Assembly (NCBI GenBank): GCA_017311185.1
Contig: JAESUZ010000415.1
Location: 79,501 to 143,500, forward strand
Length of the DNA: 64,000 bases
Source of the DNA: Proteles cristata cristata
Taxonomy: Eukaryota > Chordata > Mammalia > Carnivora > Hyaenidae
Reading direction: 5' to 3'
The position numbers and the translations under genes are program-made. Below, in pieces: positions 31,929 to 42,915 of this stretch; the first letter of the stretch is position 1, and every line of letters starts with the position of its first letter. The notes under the pieces are model-generated. The model was not told where the DNA came from. It saw only the letters and a program-made list of their open reading frames with translations, and did no database searches.

Positions 31929-32158
31929 GCACCATGGTTCTCAACTGGGGTGACTGTGCTCCCCCGACCCAAAAGGCCATCTGGCATTGTCTGGAGGTAT
32001 TTTGGTTGTTACAGCTGGAGATGGGGCTGCTGGCATCTAGCAGGTGGAGGATATGCTAAACATGCACAGGAAAATCCTCTCTGCACTTCTCCCCGGATGA
32101 AGAATTATACAACTTCCAAATGTCAATTAGTTCTGAGGTTAGGAAACCCTGTTTTAGA
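31929..32158 (+). mobile_element. MER5A-like hAT-Charlie MITE
   Basis: CATGGTTCTCAACTGGGGTG, CATCTGGCATTGTCTGGAGG, TATTTTGGTTGTTACAGCTG, GGGCTGCTGGCATCTAGCAG, GATATGCTAAACATGCACAG, CAAATGTCAATTAGTTCTGA, GGTTAGGAAACCCTG match the MER5A consensus from end to end. It is a non-autonomous DNA transposon with degenerate terminal inverted repeats (GGTTCTCAAC / GTTAGGAAACC). Confidence 0.85.
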
Positions 32159-32159
32159 A

Positions 32160-32332
32160 CCTTCCTACCCGAAGTATGGCTCAGAGACCAGTAACATCCA
32201 TATTACCTGGATGCTTGTTAGAAACACAGAATCTTGGGTCTTAGCAGAGACTTAGTGAATTGAAATTTCTGGTTTAGCCAGATCACCACTATGTGACATG
32301 TATGCTCACTAATTCTGAGAACCAGTATTGTA
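32160..32332 (+). mobile_element. MER20-like hAT-Charlie MITE
   Basis: TATGGCTCAGAGACCAGTAA, CATCCATATTACCTGGATGC, TTGTTAGAAACACAGAATCT, AGACTTAGTGAATTGAAATT, TCTGGTTTAGCC and AATTCTGAGAACCAGT follow the MER20 layout. The name is recalled; MER5-group relatives share this layout. Confidence 0.6.
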
Positions 32333-32335
32333 GGC

Positions 32336-32531
32336 TTGTGCTTCTCAATCCTTAATACTCACTAGAGTCACCTGGAGGGCAGCAGAGGTGGTGTTAAAAA
32401 TCCCAATGCTCAGGCCATGTCCTATATTCTTAATTAAATCAGAATCACTGGGGGGTAGTACCCAGGCATCAACATTTTTATAGCTCTCCTTATTGATTCC
32501 AATATGCAGCCAGGGTTGACAATCACTGATC
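32336..32531 (+). mobile_element. MER5B-like hAT-Charlie MITE
   Basis: GTGCTTCTCAATCCTTAATA, CTCACTAGAGTCACCTGGAG, TTCTTAATTAAATCAGAATC, ACTGGGGGGTAGTACCCAGG, CATCAACATTTTTATAGCTC, CAATATGCAGCCAGGGTTGA. Its two ends are complementary (TTCTCAATCC / GGGTTGACAA), as in the MER5B palindrome-like MITE. Confidence 0.7.
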
Positions 32532-32674
32532 TAGGAACTCATAGTCTGATGGCGTGGAGAGACCTGTCAGTAGATTGAAGTGCATGGTGATGGCTGGTTT
32601 TGAAAGAATACAGCCCAGGTGGAAAACATGAAACCATCAACGGGGACCAGTTTGTTAGGAGCCATGGAAGCCCA
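32532..32674. other. Non-genic spacer
   Basis: Nothing recognised. Confidence 0.5.
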
Positions 32675-32820
32675 GAGCCCCCACTAAGACAGGTGTGACC
32701 TTGGGCAAGTCTGAGGTTCCCCCTGCCAACTATGAACTCCATGTCCACTGTTGTCTCAGTTTGTCTATTAAGAGAAGATCTTCAAACTGCCTTCTACCTC
32801 AAACCTTCTGAGTGGCCCAT
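32675..32820 (+). mobile_element. MIR-type SINE fragment
   Basis: GTGTGACCTTGGGCAAGTCT, GTTGTCTCAGTTTGTCTATT, AAGAGAAGATCTTCAAACTG follow the MIR core with an insertion in the middle. Confidence 0.55.
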
Positions 32821-34044
32821 AGTGTGGCTTACTGGGGGGTTGGGACATGAATGAACAAATGAATGAATGATCTTAATATTACGTGAAACAAGTGGCCTAG
32901 ACAACAGATGCTCTGGGAGTTCAGGAGCAAGGGCTTACTCCTCAATGACAGCTTTGTGGAAGAAACAGGATTTTAGTGGGGTCTGGGGCAAGCCCTCTGA
33001 CAGAGGAAGAAAACACACCTATTTCCTTTTGTTCCTGTTGGGGAAGGGACCCTCCTTGAGCTTAGTGCTTCCAAGGCGATGCATCAATCTCGAGCATCTC
33101 CCCACCCTGATTTATAATGAACGTAGTCTTGTTTCAGCATGGCTGCGCATCATTAGCAGCCATATTTAGAGATCAGCAGGTAGGGGCTTCTCTCCCTTGT
33201 GGGGTTGCAGGAAAAAAGGTTCCACAACTTTCCACAGCCCCTGCCTCCTGGTGCTCTATGCGGAGCAGGAGCCCGGTTCCTCTGTAACCCCCTGCACATT
33301 AAAGCTCTTCACTTCTTAAAACAGATGATGGCTTTAAACGCCAGAATGAAGGGTTGGAAATGGACTTAACCTCATCAAACGCTTCCATATCTGATCTTAC
33401 CTTCCGAGCTGTGGATCCTGGCCAACATGAAAGGGTTCCATTTGCAGGCTTTCAACGTGTTTTTTTTTTTTTCCCCTCTCTCAGAGTTTTGCTGTCATGC
33501 CAGGTCGGGGAGGAGGGTAGGGATGTGGTTGGTACTTGGTGGTAGATGGCTCTGTTCCTAGTATTTGGGGAGCTAGAGAGACGGAAAATGTCCCTCCCTT
33601 CCTCCAGGAGGCCCATTGGAGGATTTTCACCAGTTTCCTTGGGAAAGCTATGCTCTGGCAATGAACGAAGTTGAGAGAAGAGGTTTTCTTTCACTGGAAG
33701 CCAGCATCTCAAATTCCTTCTTATATTTAGGGAACTCTTTGCCCTACAAGTCTTGGAGGGGAGTAGATGTGAGAAGGGACTGTGCCCACTCCTCCACCCT
33801 CTCGGCAGCTAAGGCTGGGACAGGTGACCTGGCTTCGGTGAATCAGACTCCCCATTGGAACCGCACTGGAAACCCTGGGCGCTGTGTCACAGGCCAGCCA
33901 TCCCACCCCATTCTTCCCCTCCTTCCTCTCCATCTCCTGGGCAGCTATGTGTCGCTCTTTACCTCCAGCTGCACCTGGCTCAGTGCGGGTCTTCCTTGTC
34001 TCCGGTGACCCAAGTCTGGCAGAAAGCCCCAGGGGCACTTAGCT
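32821..34044. other. Unique non-genic stretch
   Basis: No repeat recognised over 1.2 kb apart from a T-run at about 33,460-33,472. Overlapping frames of 100-130 codons on both strands (33,616-34,038) have no domain support. Confidence 0.5.
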
Positions 34045-34260
34045 CTTAGGATGAGGCAGGCAGGGCCAGGATTAGGGTGAGGCCAGTAAGGCGTGGATCA
34101 GACCAAGCAGGGCCTTGCTCTCTCTCACGAAGTTTGACTTTTAGCCTACCAGCAATGGGAAGCCACTGTTAGGCCTTAAATGAGAGGGATTTGTGAGCGC
34201 AGGTGAGTTTTGTGATCAAATCTGAATTTTAAGATCATCACTGGTTTCTGCTGGGAAATG
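34045..34260 (-). mobile_element. L2 LINE fragment, antisense
   Basis: CAGACCAAGCAGGGCCTTGC, GAAGTTTGACTTTTAGCC, CAATGGGAAGCCACTGTTAG, TTTGTGATCAAATCTGAATT follow the same antisense L2 segment as 27,270-27,380. Confidence 0.7.
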
Positions 34261-34440
34261 GAATGTGGAAGCAGGAAAGCCAAGGTAGTGATTTACGCTT
34301 GGAGTGAGGTTATCTGGGCCAGAGTGGTGGCCCCCTCCATCTCCTGGGTGCCTTTATTCCATGGCCTGCTTCTGGACTCTTCCTTCAGACACCCAGCTCC
34401 CCCTGCTGCCCGAAGGCATGTGTGTCTACCAGCGAACCCA
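34261..34440. other. Non-genic spacer
   Basis: Nothing recognised. Confidence 0.5.
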
Positions 34441-34444
34441 CAGC

Positions 34445-34463
34445 GGGGGGTGGGGGGGGGGGG
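34445..34463 (+). repeat. G-homopolymer tract (6 G, T, 12 G)
   Basis: Two uninterrupted G-runs separated by a single T. Such tracts are length-unstable and can fold into G-quadruplexes. Confidence 0.9.
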
Positions 34464-34966
34464 ACGCTGGGGAGGTCAAATGTGAGCCCTCAGCCAGGTA
34501 GTAGGGGGAATTTCGAGGGTGGAGACCCACTCTGTCCTGGTAATACAGAAACAAACAAAAGTAACACCTGACAAAATATTGTACCCTTGGAATCTTAAGC
34601 TCTTCAGCTGAGAGGGACTTTGAATGTCTTTGAGACCAGATGCCCGGGTGAGGCATGGCTCTCCCATATGCCTCACTCTGACAAGTGACTGTTGGGTTTC
34701 ACGACGGGAGCGCCGCTTTCTCCCCCAAACCACAGAGCTCCTCCTGGGCAATTCACATGGATTTTCTCCTTTCTTTCTGACTCCGCCATGCTGTTCCCGC
34801 TGTATAACACCAACCCTCACGTGGCTGCGTACATGGGTCTGGGGGCGAAGTTCTTTTGGTGGGGCTGAGCCCAGGATGGATCTTGCCGTGGTGCCCTGGG
34901 CCCTAGGCCGGAGGGAAGCAAGCCTCTGTACTGGTTGAGAATCTTCTGCAGGCCTGCTGTCAGGCT
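34464..34966. other. Unique non-genic stretch, GC-rich
   Basis: No repeat recognised. The 206-codon antisense frame (34,476-35,096), the longest in the window, crosses this stretch and the G-rich tract. It contains proline-rich low-complexity translation and no domain. Confidence 0.5.
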
Positions 34967-34995
34967 GGGGTGGGGGTGGGGGGTAGGGGGAGGGG
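34967..34995 (+). promoter_or_regulatory. Strong G-quadruplex motif
   Basis: Five G-runs of 4, 5, 6, 5 and 4 bases separated by loops of one or two bases. The rule of four G3+ runs with loops of 1-7 is met with room to spare. A regulatory role is inference only. Confidence 0.7.
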
Positions 34996-37764
34996 CATTG
35001 CCCTTGCTTTTCAAGTGGCACCTCCCAGGGTGCTCGACCTTCTCTTCTCCCAGGAGAGATGACGGACCAGAGTAAATCCGAGGCAGAGGGGAGCATGGCT
35101 GGAAATGACCTTGGGCTGGAGGTCCCCGTAGGAAGCCATCAGCCCATCAAATCACCTTCCTCTTTGGCTCAGGCTTTGATCTCTCCTGAAATCCAGGTCA
35201 AAGCAAGGCTTCAGGCATCTTTCCCAAAAAGCTGTGGCCGACGCACCTTTGCCTGCCTCCCCTAGGCCTCTGGACAGCAGCTGGCCCTCCTGGGTCCCCA
35301 CACTCCTGCAGGGTGGCGGAGAGCTGCCCGCTGGCACATAGGCCGAGCAATTAAGAAACTGCATTTTTCTCCTCCTCGCTTCCCTAATTGTTATTTTTGT
35401 CTCTGCTTTCAAACCATCTCTGGTTTTCATTTCATCTTGCCCCAGCCTGGTGCGCCCGGCAGAAAAAGCCAGCTTGCTCAGTGGGAGGTAATTTTCCCAG
35501 CGTGTCCAGCGATAATTCCAACACGACTGCTTTGTACATATAATTATAAAACCAGGGGCCACCAAAGTGCACCTATAGAGCAGAGTCTTGACTGTTCTTG
35601 GTTCTGTTTTAATTATTAAGCCTTAAAGCAAAAACTAGGTTTCAAAGAAAACTTTCTGTACAGTCCTCAATAGAGTTAAAGGAGGAACATTTTAAGCTGA
35701 TGAGCTGACACTTGTAGAAGCAAATATATTAAATAAATCATGATTCGTTTTGGGGGCAAAGTCTGACTTACATCAACTCTGGAAAAAATGGATCTTAATG
35801 AGTGACAGTTGGGTGTTTTCTGTCACTTCCTGAGGTAATGGCCGCAAGCTGACATTGCTCAGTGGGTGTCTCATACTTCTGAACAAAAGTTTTTTGGAGT
35901 GAGATAGACAAGGTAGAAATCCCAAGGTGACTGGGAAGAATGTCTAATGAGTGGAAAGACATATTTACTGGCAGTCTGTATGTAAGCTGTGACAGTTGAC
36001 AGAACTTGATTGTAACAAATATAGTTGATGAAGAAAAGGCTGACAGACTGAGAGAGGGGGCCATAGTTGGGGAAGGGGGGAGTCAAAAGCCCTGCCTTGG
36101 CTGAACCCTGTTAATGGTAAGTTGGATACAAAGCTCAGAGCCATGAAAGGGAGCCAGGAGCTTGCACTGATGTCTAAACACAGGAATGTGTTGAGCTTGC
36201 AGGAGGTGGTAATAGGTTCAGATTTCTTGACCTTTTTGCCCATATCTTTAGAAGCTGATGTTTTCACTCGTACCTGGGACCAGAAGATGACCCCAGCTCT
36301 AGGGGCGTATGTAAGTTCTGTGATGTTTGGACTCGTTGTACCCATATCGATGGCTAGGGCAGCTCTGGGGTCCTTAATTTACAGATACCTCACCTGGGCA
36401 GCTACCGTGACCAAGAGCCACTGGGTTCTGGCCCCAGTGGGCACCAGCGAGGCTCACAGGGAGGTGGGAGAGGGACGGAGCAACGAAACCGCCTGGAATC
36501 TTCCATTCACATGCACCCCTTACCTCCTTCATTCTAAGGTGCCCACCCCCCTCTACTCAATTTCTCCTCCACACCCCGCCCCCTCTCTTTCCCCAGCACA
36601 CAAGGAGTGATTGGCCTCGAAAAGGCAGAGCTGCCTGGCATATTAAATGATGACACTTTGTAACTGACTGGTCAGGGCTTCAACAGTCGGCTTGCCAATG
36701 AGCTCTGCACTTCTTTCCCCCAGGCAAATGTCACACTGAAACTAAACAGGATCTTTTTTCATCCTACATGCTGTTTTCTATGCCACATATTGTTTTATAG
36801 TTGAAAATAGGCTAACTCTTTAAAATGCACAGAGTCTGCTGTACTTTCATCGTGGGCTCATTTTGGAGGAGAGGCTGGCTGGGAGGGAGTGGGTGAGAGG
36901 AGAAGAGAGAGTGTGTCGAGTGGTGATGAGATGAAGGTTTGGTCAACATGTTGACCTTGACTTTTGTTTTGTGTTTTTGTTTTTTGAAGGGATGAATAAA
37001 TGAAGGTAAAAATTAGAAAATTTTAAGGACTAGAAAAAAATGGATGGAGGTGAGGAGAGCAATGGAGACTTAATGAGCCATGAGCCTCACCCATTAAGAT
37101 AGGAATGATTTGTTATAATCACCATTTTTTCATTGACCAGAGTGAGTATTTCTTACTGCATGTTGATTTTCTGTCTGCTCTGTGATTTGGGAAATGGGAT
37201 CCATTCCTGGGTAATTTCTTAGAGCTGAGGAAAGGAGCACTCCCCTGACTTTGATATTGTCCCAATTAAATGGAAAACCTTTTCCAATAGTCTTGGTTAA
37301 CGCGACCCGCTTTCTCTACTTTGGTTTTTGTCAATTTGATCCACCGCCTTGGGAGGAGAGCTTGGATAAGACAGAGATAAGTGGAGTCCTTCCCAGGCTA
37401 TGAGAGATGGGCTGCCTCAGTGTCCAGGGAACTGACTTCATCGACTTCAGCTCAGTGGGTTAACTTCCATTATGGACCAATGATTCCTGAAAACATCCCC
37501 TATATGGCTCAGTCACTTGGGGTGGTAGATGGATGGGTATTATGACTCATCCAGAAGCTGGGCCTTCTTATCAACGGGACAGAAATTTTTAGAATAAGAT
37601 TTGGAGCATAGGGGGTGGCGGAGGACCCAGTAGAGAAGGCACTGTAGCTCAAGGAAGAGGGTGCATTTGGTTTGGGTTGAAGCAGTTACATTTTGGGGAG
37701 GGATGAGACACAACTGTTCCTCTCTTCTACCCCAGAGGCATAGATCTATTATTATATATTTTCA
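34996..37764. other. Long unique stretch without recognised repeats
   Basis: 2.8 kb in which I recognise no SINE, LINE, LTR or MIR. The segment 35,330-35,620 has paired AT-rich motifs (GAGCAATTAAG, CCTAATTGTTATT, ATATAATTATAAAA) inside moderately GC-rich sequence, which suggests conserved non-coding DNA. A 162-codon plus-strand frame (36,122-36,610) has no domain. Confidence 0.5.
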
Positions 37765-37875
37765 CTTGTTCTTAACTTGAGCAAGTTACCTTTTCTTCCT
37801 GAGCTGCAGCACCCTCATCTGTAGAATAAAGTCAGTCTACTACATAACTTTGGATGTCATTTGGATTTCATGACC
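37765..37875 (+). mobile_element. MIR-type SINE fragment
   Basis: TTAACTTGAGCAAGTTACCT, GCAGCACCCTCATCTGTAGA, ATAAAGTCAGTC follow the MIR core. Confidence 0.6.
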
Positions 37876-39290
37876 CAATGTAAGGTTCCAGGGCCCTCTG
37901 CAAGGACATGTTCCTTTAGTTGGTAACATCTTCAGGGCCAGCTAATCAGCCTGCAGCTCTGAAGCCATGAGACCAGACTCAAAAGAATTTAGGGATGAGC
38001 AACCAACAATAGCCACCCAAAGCCAATACTGCCTGGTTTGGGCTCTCTGGAGCTAACAACTACCCTCAGATATGCTTCCCATGTGGACGGCTAGTGCTCG
38101 CTGGTGTCCGGTGGGCCCAGGGGTCTCCTGGTGAGAAGGACCCAAAGGAGAACTCTCCAGGGATGGGCGTGGCCCCGCTGTTCTGCAGAGAGAGCCTGGT
38201 ACTGCCTCACTGTAAGAGTGGGAGGGGCCTGGGAGGGGCCACACGGCTGGGTTTGGCCTTACCTTTCTTACAAAAGGAAAGGGAAACCCCTTCTGAAGTC
38301 TCCTCTGGCTCAGTGATTTCTCTCTTCTCCAAGAATTGTTTTCATGTGCAGACCCCTCCTTCTAGATGCAGCACCGGCCAGCCCCAGAGCTGGGGTAGAG
38401 GGTGTGGCGGTGGGCTGGCTGGACTTCTGACCTCTCCTGGGCTGCTATCCAGATGTGCCGGGAAGTCTCAGGGCCTTTGCATAGGTTTCAGCTCTCTCTT
38501 GTGTACATTTACCAACAAATCTATAGTTTTCTGATTGAAGTGGTGGAGGGATCATGTAGGTCACTTCTTCATGTCTTTCTGTGCCCCCAACAGCCTCCAG
38601 GGCCCCCAGCTTATGGGGGGACATGACAGGTGCATGGCAGCCCAGGCCCCTTGGGCGCACCCCTCCAGCCACACCGGACTTCCCCTTACCTTCTGCCTGA
38701 GCTCATTCCCAGCAAAGAAAGGAAGACACAGTCTTGGAGTTCACACCCTCAGCAGGTGGAAATCACTTTTCCAATGGACTAAGGAGTCTGCAGTGGGCTC
38801 TCTCCTTTCCTTGAAGCCTCAGCTTGTTTTCGTTTCATCCCAGATAAACACATTCTAACCATTCCGGCTGCTTGAGGTTGTCCCCTCTGCTGGTGAGTGG
38901 AGACAGTACCGTACTTGCTAGGATTAGCCATTTGCTGTCCAGGCCTTTGCTTCCCAGGGGGAGGCGGGTGGAGAGTATGGGCAAGAAGAGGTCTGCGCCC
39001 AGGCCCTTGGTCTTGGGAAAATGCTCCATGCTGGGGCATGGTGTCCCTTGCTTTGGAAAGCAGAGGCGTCGCGTCGCAGCTACCACAGCACACCTAGGGG
39101 ATGCCAGAGGTTGAAGAATTCTAGACACAGTTGCCCTGCTTTGTACAAGCGATCTGAATCCTGTCCAGAAACGTTGCTGGCTGTGAGGATGGGAGCAGAG
39201 TAACACGGAGACGTGAGATGGTACTCGGCTCCTTCCCCCAAACGAGAGCCACTCCGGCAGCTGGGTTTGATGGTAGGGGGCAGCTATGCT
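37876..39290. other. Unique non-genic stretch, GC-rich
   Basis: No repeat recognised over 1.4 kb. Many overlapping 60-146 codon frames on both strands reflect GC content, not coding. No exon with both splice sites stood out. Confidence 0.5.
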
Positions 39291-39515
39291 GTACAGAATG
39301 CTTGCCGCAAACCATGCCCTGCGTCCGAGCGCTTCACGCGGTTTCTCTCACTTAATACAGCAACCCTCCGCCATGCAACTCTTGTGATCCCTGTCTTATA
39401 GACGAGGAAACTGAGACCTAAGAAACCTAAGAAAAGCATTCAAGATCACATCTACAGTGAGGTATGGAAGGAGAACTGAAACCCAGGGGTCTGTGACTCC
39501 CTGGGAACCAATCTG
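39291..39515 (-). mobile_element. MIR-type SINE, antisense
   Basis: CTCTCACTTAATACAGCAAC, GATCCCTGTCTTATAGACGA, GGAAACTGAGACCTAAGAAA, AGATCACATCTACAGTGAGG, CTGAAACCCAGGGGTCTGTG follow the reverse MIR. AAGAAACCTAAGAAA is a small internal duplication. Confidence 0.75.
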
Positions 39516-39734
39516 TGGTCCTTTCTGAGCTACCACGTCTTTGGCATAGCCACAGACCCGGGGGCCAGGCTGCACCGGGCTCCTGTCCTGCTTGGACCCT
39601 TACCAGCGGTGCTGCCCTGGACACACCAGTTCCTGCCACATGGGGTGGTCCCAAGGACATGTGAGACACTGCCCATGTGCAGCACACACTACCTGAGCCG
39701 TCGGGGTGCTGTGTGTCAGATGTGTCTCAACCCC

Positions 39735-39895
39735 TCCATGCACATCATTGCATCTAAAGGTCACAATCATCCTATCAATGACTCATTTCATCCCCTTTTC
39801 CCTGATGAGAGAAACGAAGTGCAGAGAGGTCAGGAAATTCACCTGAGATCACACAGCCAGTGGCACAAGTAGATAGGACGACAGGCAATTGGACC
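39735..39895 (-). mobile_element. MIR-type SINE, antisense
   Basis: CACAATCATCCTATCAATGA, CATCCCCTTTTCCCTGATGA, GAGAAACGAAGTGCAGAGAG, GTCAGGAAATTCACCTGAGA, TCACACAGCCAGTGGCACAA follow the reverse MIR core and 5' part. Confidence 0.75.
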
Positions 39896-39954
39896 TCTCA
39901 AGCCGCCTCCCCACTCCTATGCTCTATCGCTTTCTCTTTCTACATTATGTCATT

Positions 39955-40400
39955 AGTTCGACACATATTTAGGGAATATTTATTACATGTCTAGTGTTGT
40001 GTTGGGCACTGAGGCTACAATGGTGACCAAAAATCAGATGCGGTTTCTGGTATCTCATATTCCAGGAAGGTAGACTGCAGTCAAATGTGTGCAAATATAT
40101 GATAAACGTGGAATTGTAACTGTGGAAAGAGTTTATGGAGGAAAGGAGCATGGGGCTCTACGAGCCTGCAATAGGGGACTTGACTCAGTTGGGCGAGGTA
40201 GGGAGGACTTCCTGGAGGAAGTGACAATTCATCTGAGATCTAAGGGGCAGGCAGGAGTGAAGTAAGTAGCTGGTGGTGTCGGCAGTGGGGATGGGGTGCA
40301 TAGGGACGTTCCCTGCAGAGGGAATCCAAGTGTGGAGGCGCCTGGCAGGAGGAAGCGGGCACAGGTGTGCAGAACATGGTGGAGGGCAGAATTGGCTACA
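39955..40400 (-). mobile_element. L2 LINE 3' part, antisense
   Basis: TTATTACATGTCTAGTGTTG, TGTTGGGCACTGAGGCTACA, ATGGTGACCAAAAATCAGAT, GGAGGACTTCCTGGAGGAAG, TGACAATTCATCTGAGATCT, CATAGGGACGTTCCCTGCAG follow the reverse strand of the L2 3' end (TATTGAGCACCTACTATGTGC, then GGAGGTGACATTTGAGC). Confidence 0.75.
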
Positions 40401-40491
40401 TAAATGCAGGGCCCAGTGCCAAATGAAAATGTGGGTCCCTTATTAAAAATTATTAAGAATTTCAAAGTAGTGAGAAGAGGCACCTGCTATT

Positions 40492-40720
40492 TTAAAAAAA
40501 AAAATTTTTTTTTAATGTTTTATTTATTTTTAGGAGAGAGAGAGAGACAGCGTGAGCAGGGGAGGGTCAGAGAGAGAGGGAGTCACAGACTGAAATAGGC
40601 TCCAGGCTCTGAGCTGGCAGTCAGCACAGAGCCCGACGCGGGGCTCGAACCCACGAACCGCGAGATCATGACCTAAGTGAAAGTCGGATGCTTAACCGAC
40701 TAAGCCACCCAGGCGCCCCA
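40492..40720 (-). mobile_element. Felid tRNA-Lys SINE, subtype B, 15-bp TSD
   Basis: Complete antisense copy retaining CpGs (GCCCGACGCGGGGCTCGAAC, CACGAACCGCGAGATCATGA). TSDs GAGGCACCTGCTATT (40,477-40,491) and GAGGCATCTGCTATT (40,722-40,736) differ at one base. It looks like one of the youngest insertions here. Confidence 0.97.
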
Positions 40721-40736
40721 GGAGGCATCTGCTATT

Positions 40737-41280
40737 GTATGTGGAGCCCTATGTGGCTGCAGACATGACATGCCCATGAAGCCAGTTCCAACCAGAGAGA
40801 AGGGAGGAGAGGGACCTGGGACAAGTCATAGAGCCCTCAAAGCCAAGTTTAAGATTCTGTCTCTATTGCTCTGTTTCCAGAGGGTTGCTTCTGGGTAGAG
40901 AAGCATTTGGAGAGAAGTCTGCTGGGTGAGCTCTTAACCCTGAGGGCTTAGGTGGGTCCTTGACCTCCCCAGCCTGGCCTGGTCTTCTCCTGTGTGGGAA
41001 AGGGGAGCGAGGCCCACCCACATGGTGATCAGAATTTGTGAACAGAGACTCTGGCCTTGGAGGCTTTTTCATGGCCAAGCTGCATGGGCCTGACACAAAG
41101 GGACCATGACGGGGGATGGCAGATGAGTGTGACTCCCTCCAATGTCCAAAGGCAAGGAGGTGGGGGCAGGTTATGTGTGGGAGTTTCTGAAGAACTTTTT
41201 AAAATGGGGGACCCCAGAGATTAGGACATTGAAACCTGAATCCCCTTTTGCTTTCGTGTTCAATTTCAATCCAAAATGGC
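40737..41280. other. Unique non-genic stretch
   Basis: No repeat or exon recognised. Confidence 0.5.
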
Positions 41281-41281
41281 C

Positions 41282-41329
41282 ATATATATATATATATATA
41301 CATATATATATGTATATATAGATATATTA
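41282..41329. repeat. (TA)n microsatellite with perfect palindrome
   Basis: TA-run interrupted by one C and one G placed symmetrically (41,301 and 41,312). This gives a perfect 28-bp palindrome at 41,293-41,320 that could extrude as a cruciform. Confidence 0.95.
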
Positions 41330-42534
41330 TTTATCCAAATACAGTAAAACCAGCCAGAACTGTCTCTTCTGAGCCACAGAGAACTTTTCTGAACACCAAA
41401 ATCAATGACTTTACCCCCTCCTTCCCCCAACCTGGTGTGTTGTATGCAGACAGACATTTTACTGTAACAATTATAATAGCTCAGTTGGAAATTACCGTCT
41501 GGCTAGGCAGCTGATTCTATGCCCGGATCCAGCTTCAAACACAGGTATCAGGGGCAAATTAGCAGCGATTTCAAGTTTTGGATTTTATAAAAAGTGCCAG
41601 GTTGGGAGAAGAGGAGCATAATTGTTCCTGCCGCTGAGGGTGAAGGTTAATGCTCTGGGCCTTGGCTGCCCGCGTCCGGAGCTCCCCTACCCCACACAGC
41701 AATGCTAAGGACCGCCAGGTGCACTGAAGCTCATTATATTTTCTCTCCGCATAGAACTCCTCCGAACGCCCATGCTGTCTTTGATTGCTATGGAGAAGGA
41801 CCAGCTATGGGTCCCAGGATGTTGGAGAGCTGTCCTTCCCTGCCCCGTGCCCCCCTCACTCAGAGGAAGGCCCCTGCCTCCCCCCGGGGGATTTCTGGGT
41901 CTGGATGGCCGAAGGCCCTGGTGTCTCCGGGGCCTCTCAGTTTAGGTTAATTACACAGAGGGCAAGGCATTGACGCCTCCTCTCTGGGATGGTTGGCAAA
42001 CTCAACTAGACTCAAAATGAACCGCTTTGATTCCATCTGCAAAATTAGATCAGATTTGATAAAGTAAAGATGTACCCTTTGAAGTATTCCCTATCAACAT
42101 AAGTGCTAAGAACACTTGAGTGAAGGAATTTGAGCAGTTTTGAAAGCAGCAGCATAGAAGCTTCAATGAGGATTGCAGCTAAGGGCATGCCCAGAAGGCA
42201 CGGGACTAACTGCATCTATCCTGCAGGCAATAAGCAATTGCTAAAGATTCCAGACTTCTCAAAGTTCAGAGTTCAACATGGAAAAACTTTGTTGAACTCG
42301 TGATAGGCTGGGCTCTGTGGTTTGCATTCTGTTTTCAGAGGCTCTCAGAGTCCTGGCAGTTTTTTGTTTCTGTGCCGTCTCTGCACGGCAGGAACAAGGC
42401 TTTCTTTTGCTTTAGCTTCCACGCCGAGGTAGGAATTAAATCCTCATATGTTTTCCCGGGGTATGGTCCCTCCAGAGCTACAGGGCAGGACATCAGTGGG
42501 TGAAAAGTGTCTGTTTATCCAAATGAAAGCCAAA
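41330..42534. other. Unique stretch, possible conserved non-coding DNA
   Basis: No repeat recognised over 1.2 kb. The part at 41,470-41,960 mixes AT-rich homeodomain-like motifs (CAAATTAGCAG, CATAATTGTTCC) with GC-rich sequence. No exon is evident. Confidence 0.45.
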
Positions 42535-42645
42535 GGATCTGTGTCAAAGCCCAGCTCTGTCACCGTCTGGCTGTGTAACCTTGATGGAGTCCTTCAGTGT
42601 GTCCAAGCCTTCGCTTCTTCATCTTTCTGACATTCCAGTCCAGGT
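42535..42645 (+). mobile_element. MIR-type SINE fragment
   Basis: TGTGTCAAAGCCCAGCTCTG, TCACCGTCTGGCTGTGTAAC, CTTGATGGAGTCCTTCAGTG, CTTCGCTTCTTCATCTTTCT follow the MIR 5' half and core. Confidence 0.7.
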
Positions 42646-42699
42646 ACTGGTTGCGGCCCCTTCCATGCGCCAATAATACCTACCTCTCCATTGAGCTCT

Positions 42700-42915
42700 A
42701 CCCAAACTCTGTTATTAACCCCATGGTAGGTGCTGGGGAGAAGATGCTAAATTAATCACCGCGTGCTCCCTTCTGGTCCAGCGGGAGACAGAGAGACCTG
42801 AATGAGGGCTGTAAGAGAAAGTGTCAGGTGCAGCAATAGGTGTACGTACAAAGGACCATGGGAGCTCAGAGGAGGGAGCAATTGATTCCACTGGGGGGGA
42901 GCCAAGGAAAGGCAC
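42700..42915 (-). mobile_element. L2-like fragment, antisense
   Basis: CCATGGTAGGTGCTGGGGAG, AAGATGCTAAATTAATCACC, GCGTGCTCCCTTCTGGTCCA, GCGGGAGACAGAGAGACCTG follow the reverse L2 3' region (GGTGCTGGGGATACA, then CCCTCATGGAGC). Weak match. Confidence 0.45.

Noticed and set aside
34476..35096. 206-codon antisense open frame, the longest in the window
   Set aside because: It crosses G-homopolymer and G4 tracts on the opposite strand, giving proline-rich low-complexity translation. No domain, and the other frames nearby are also long. GC-rich sequence explains it.
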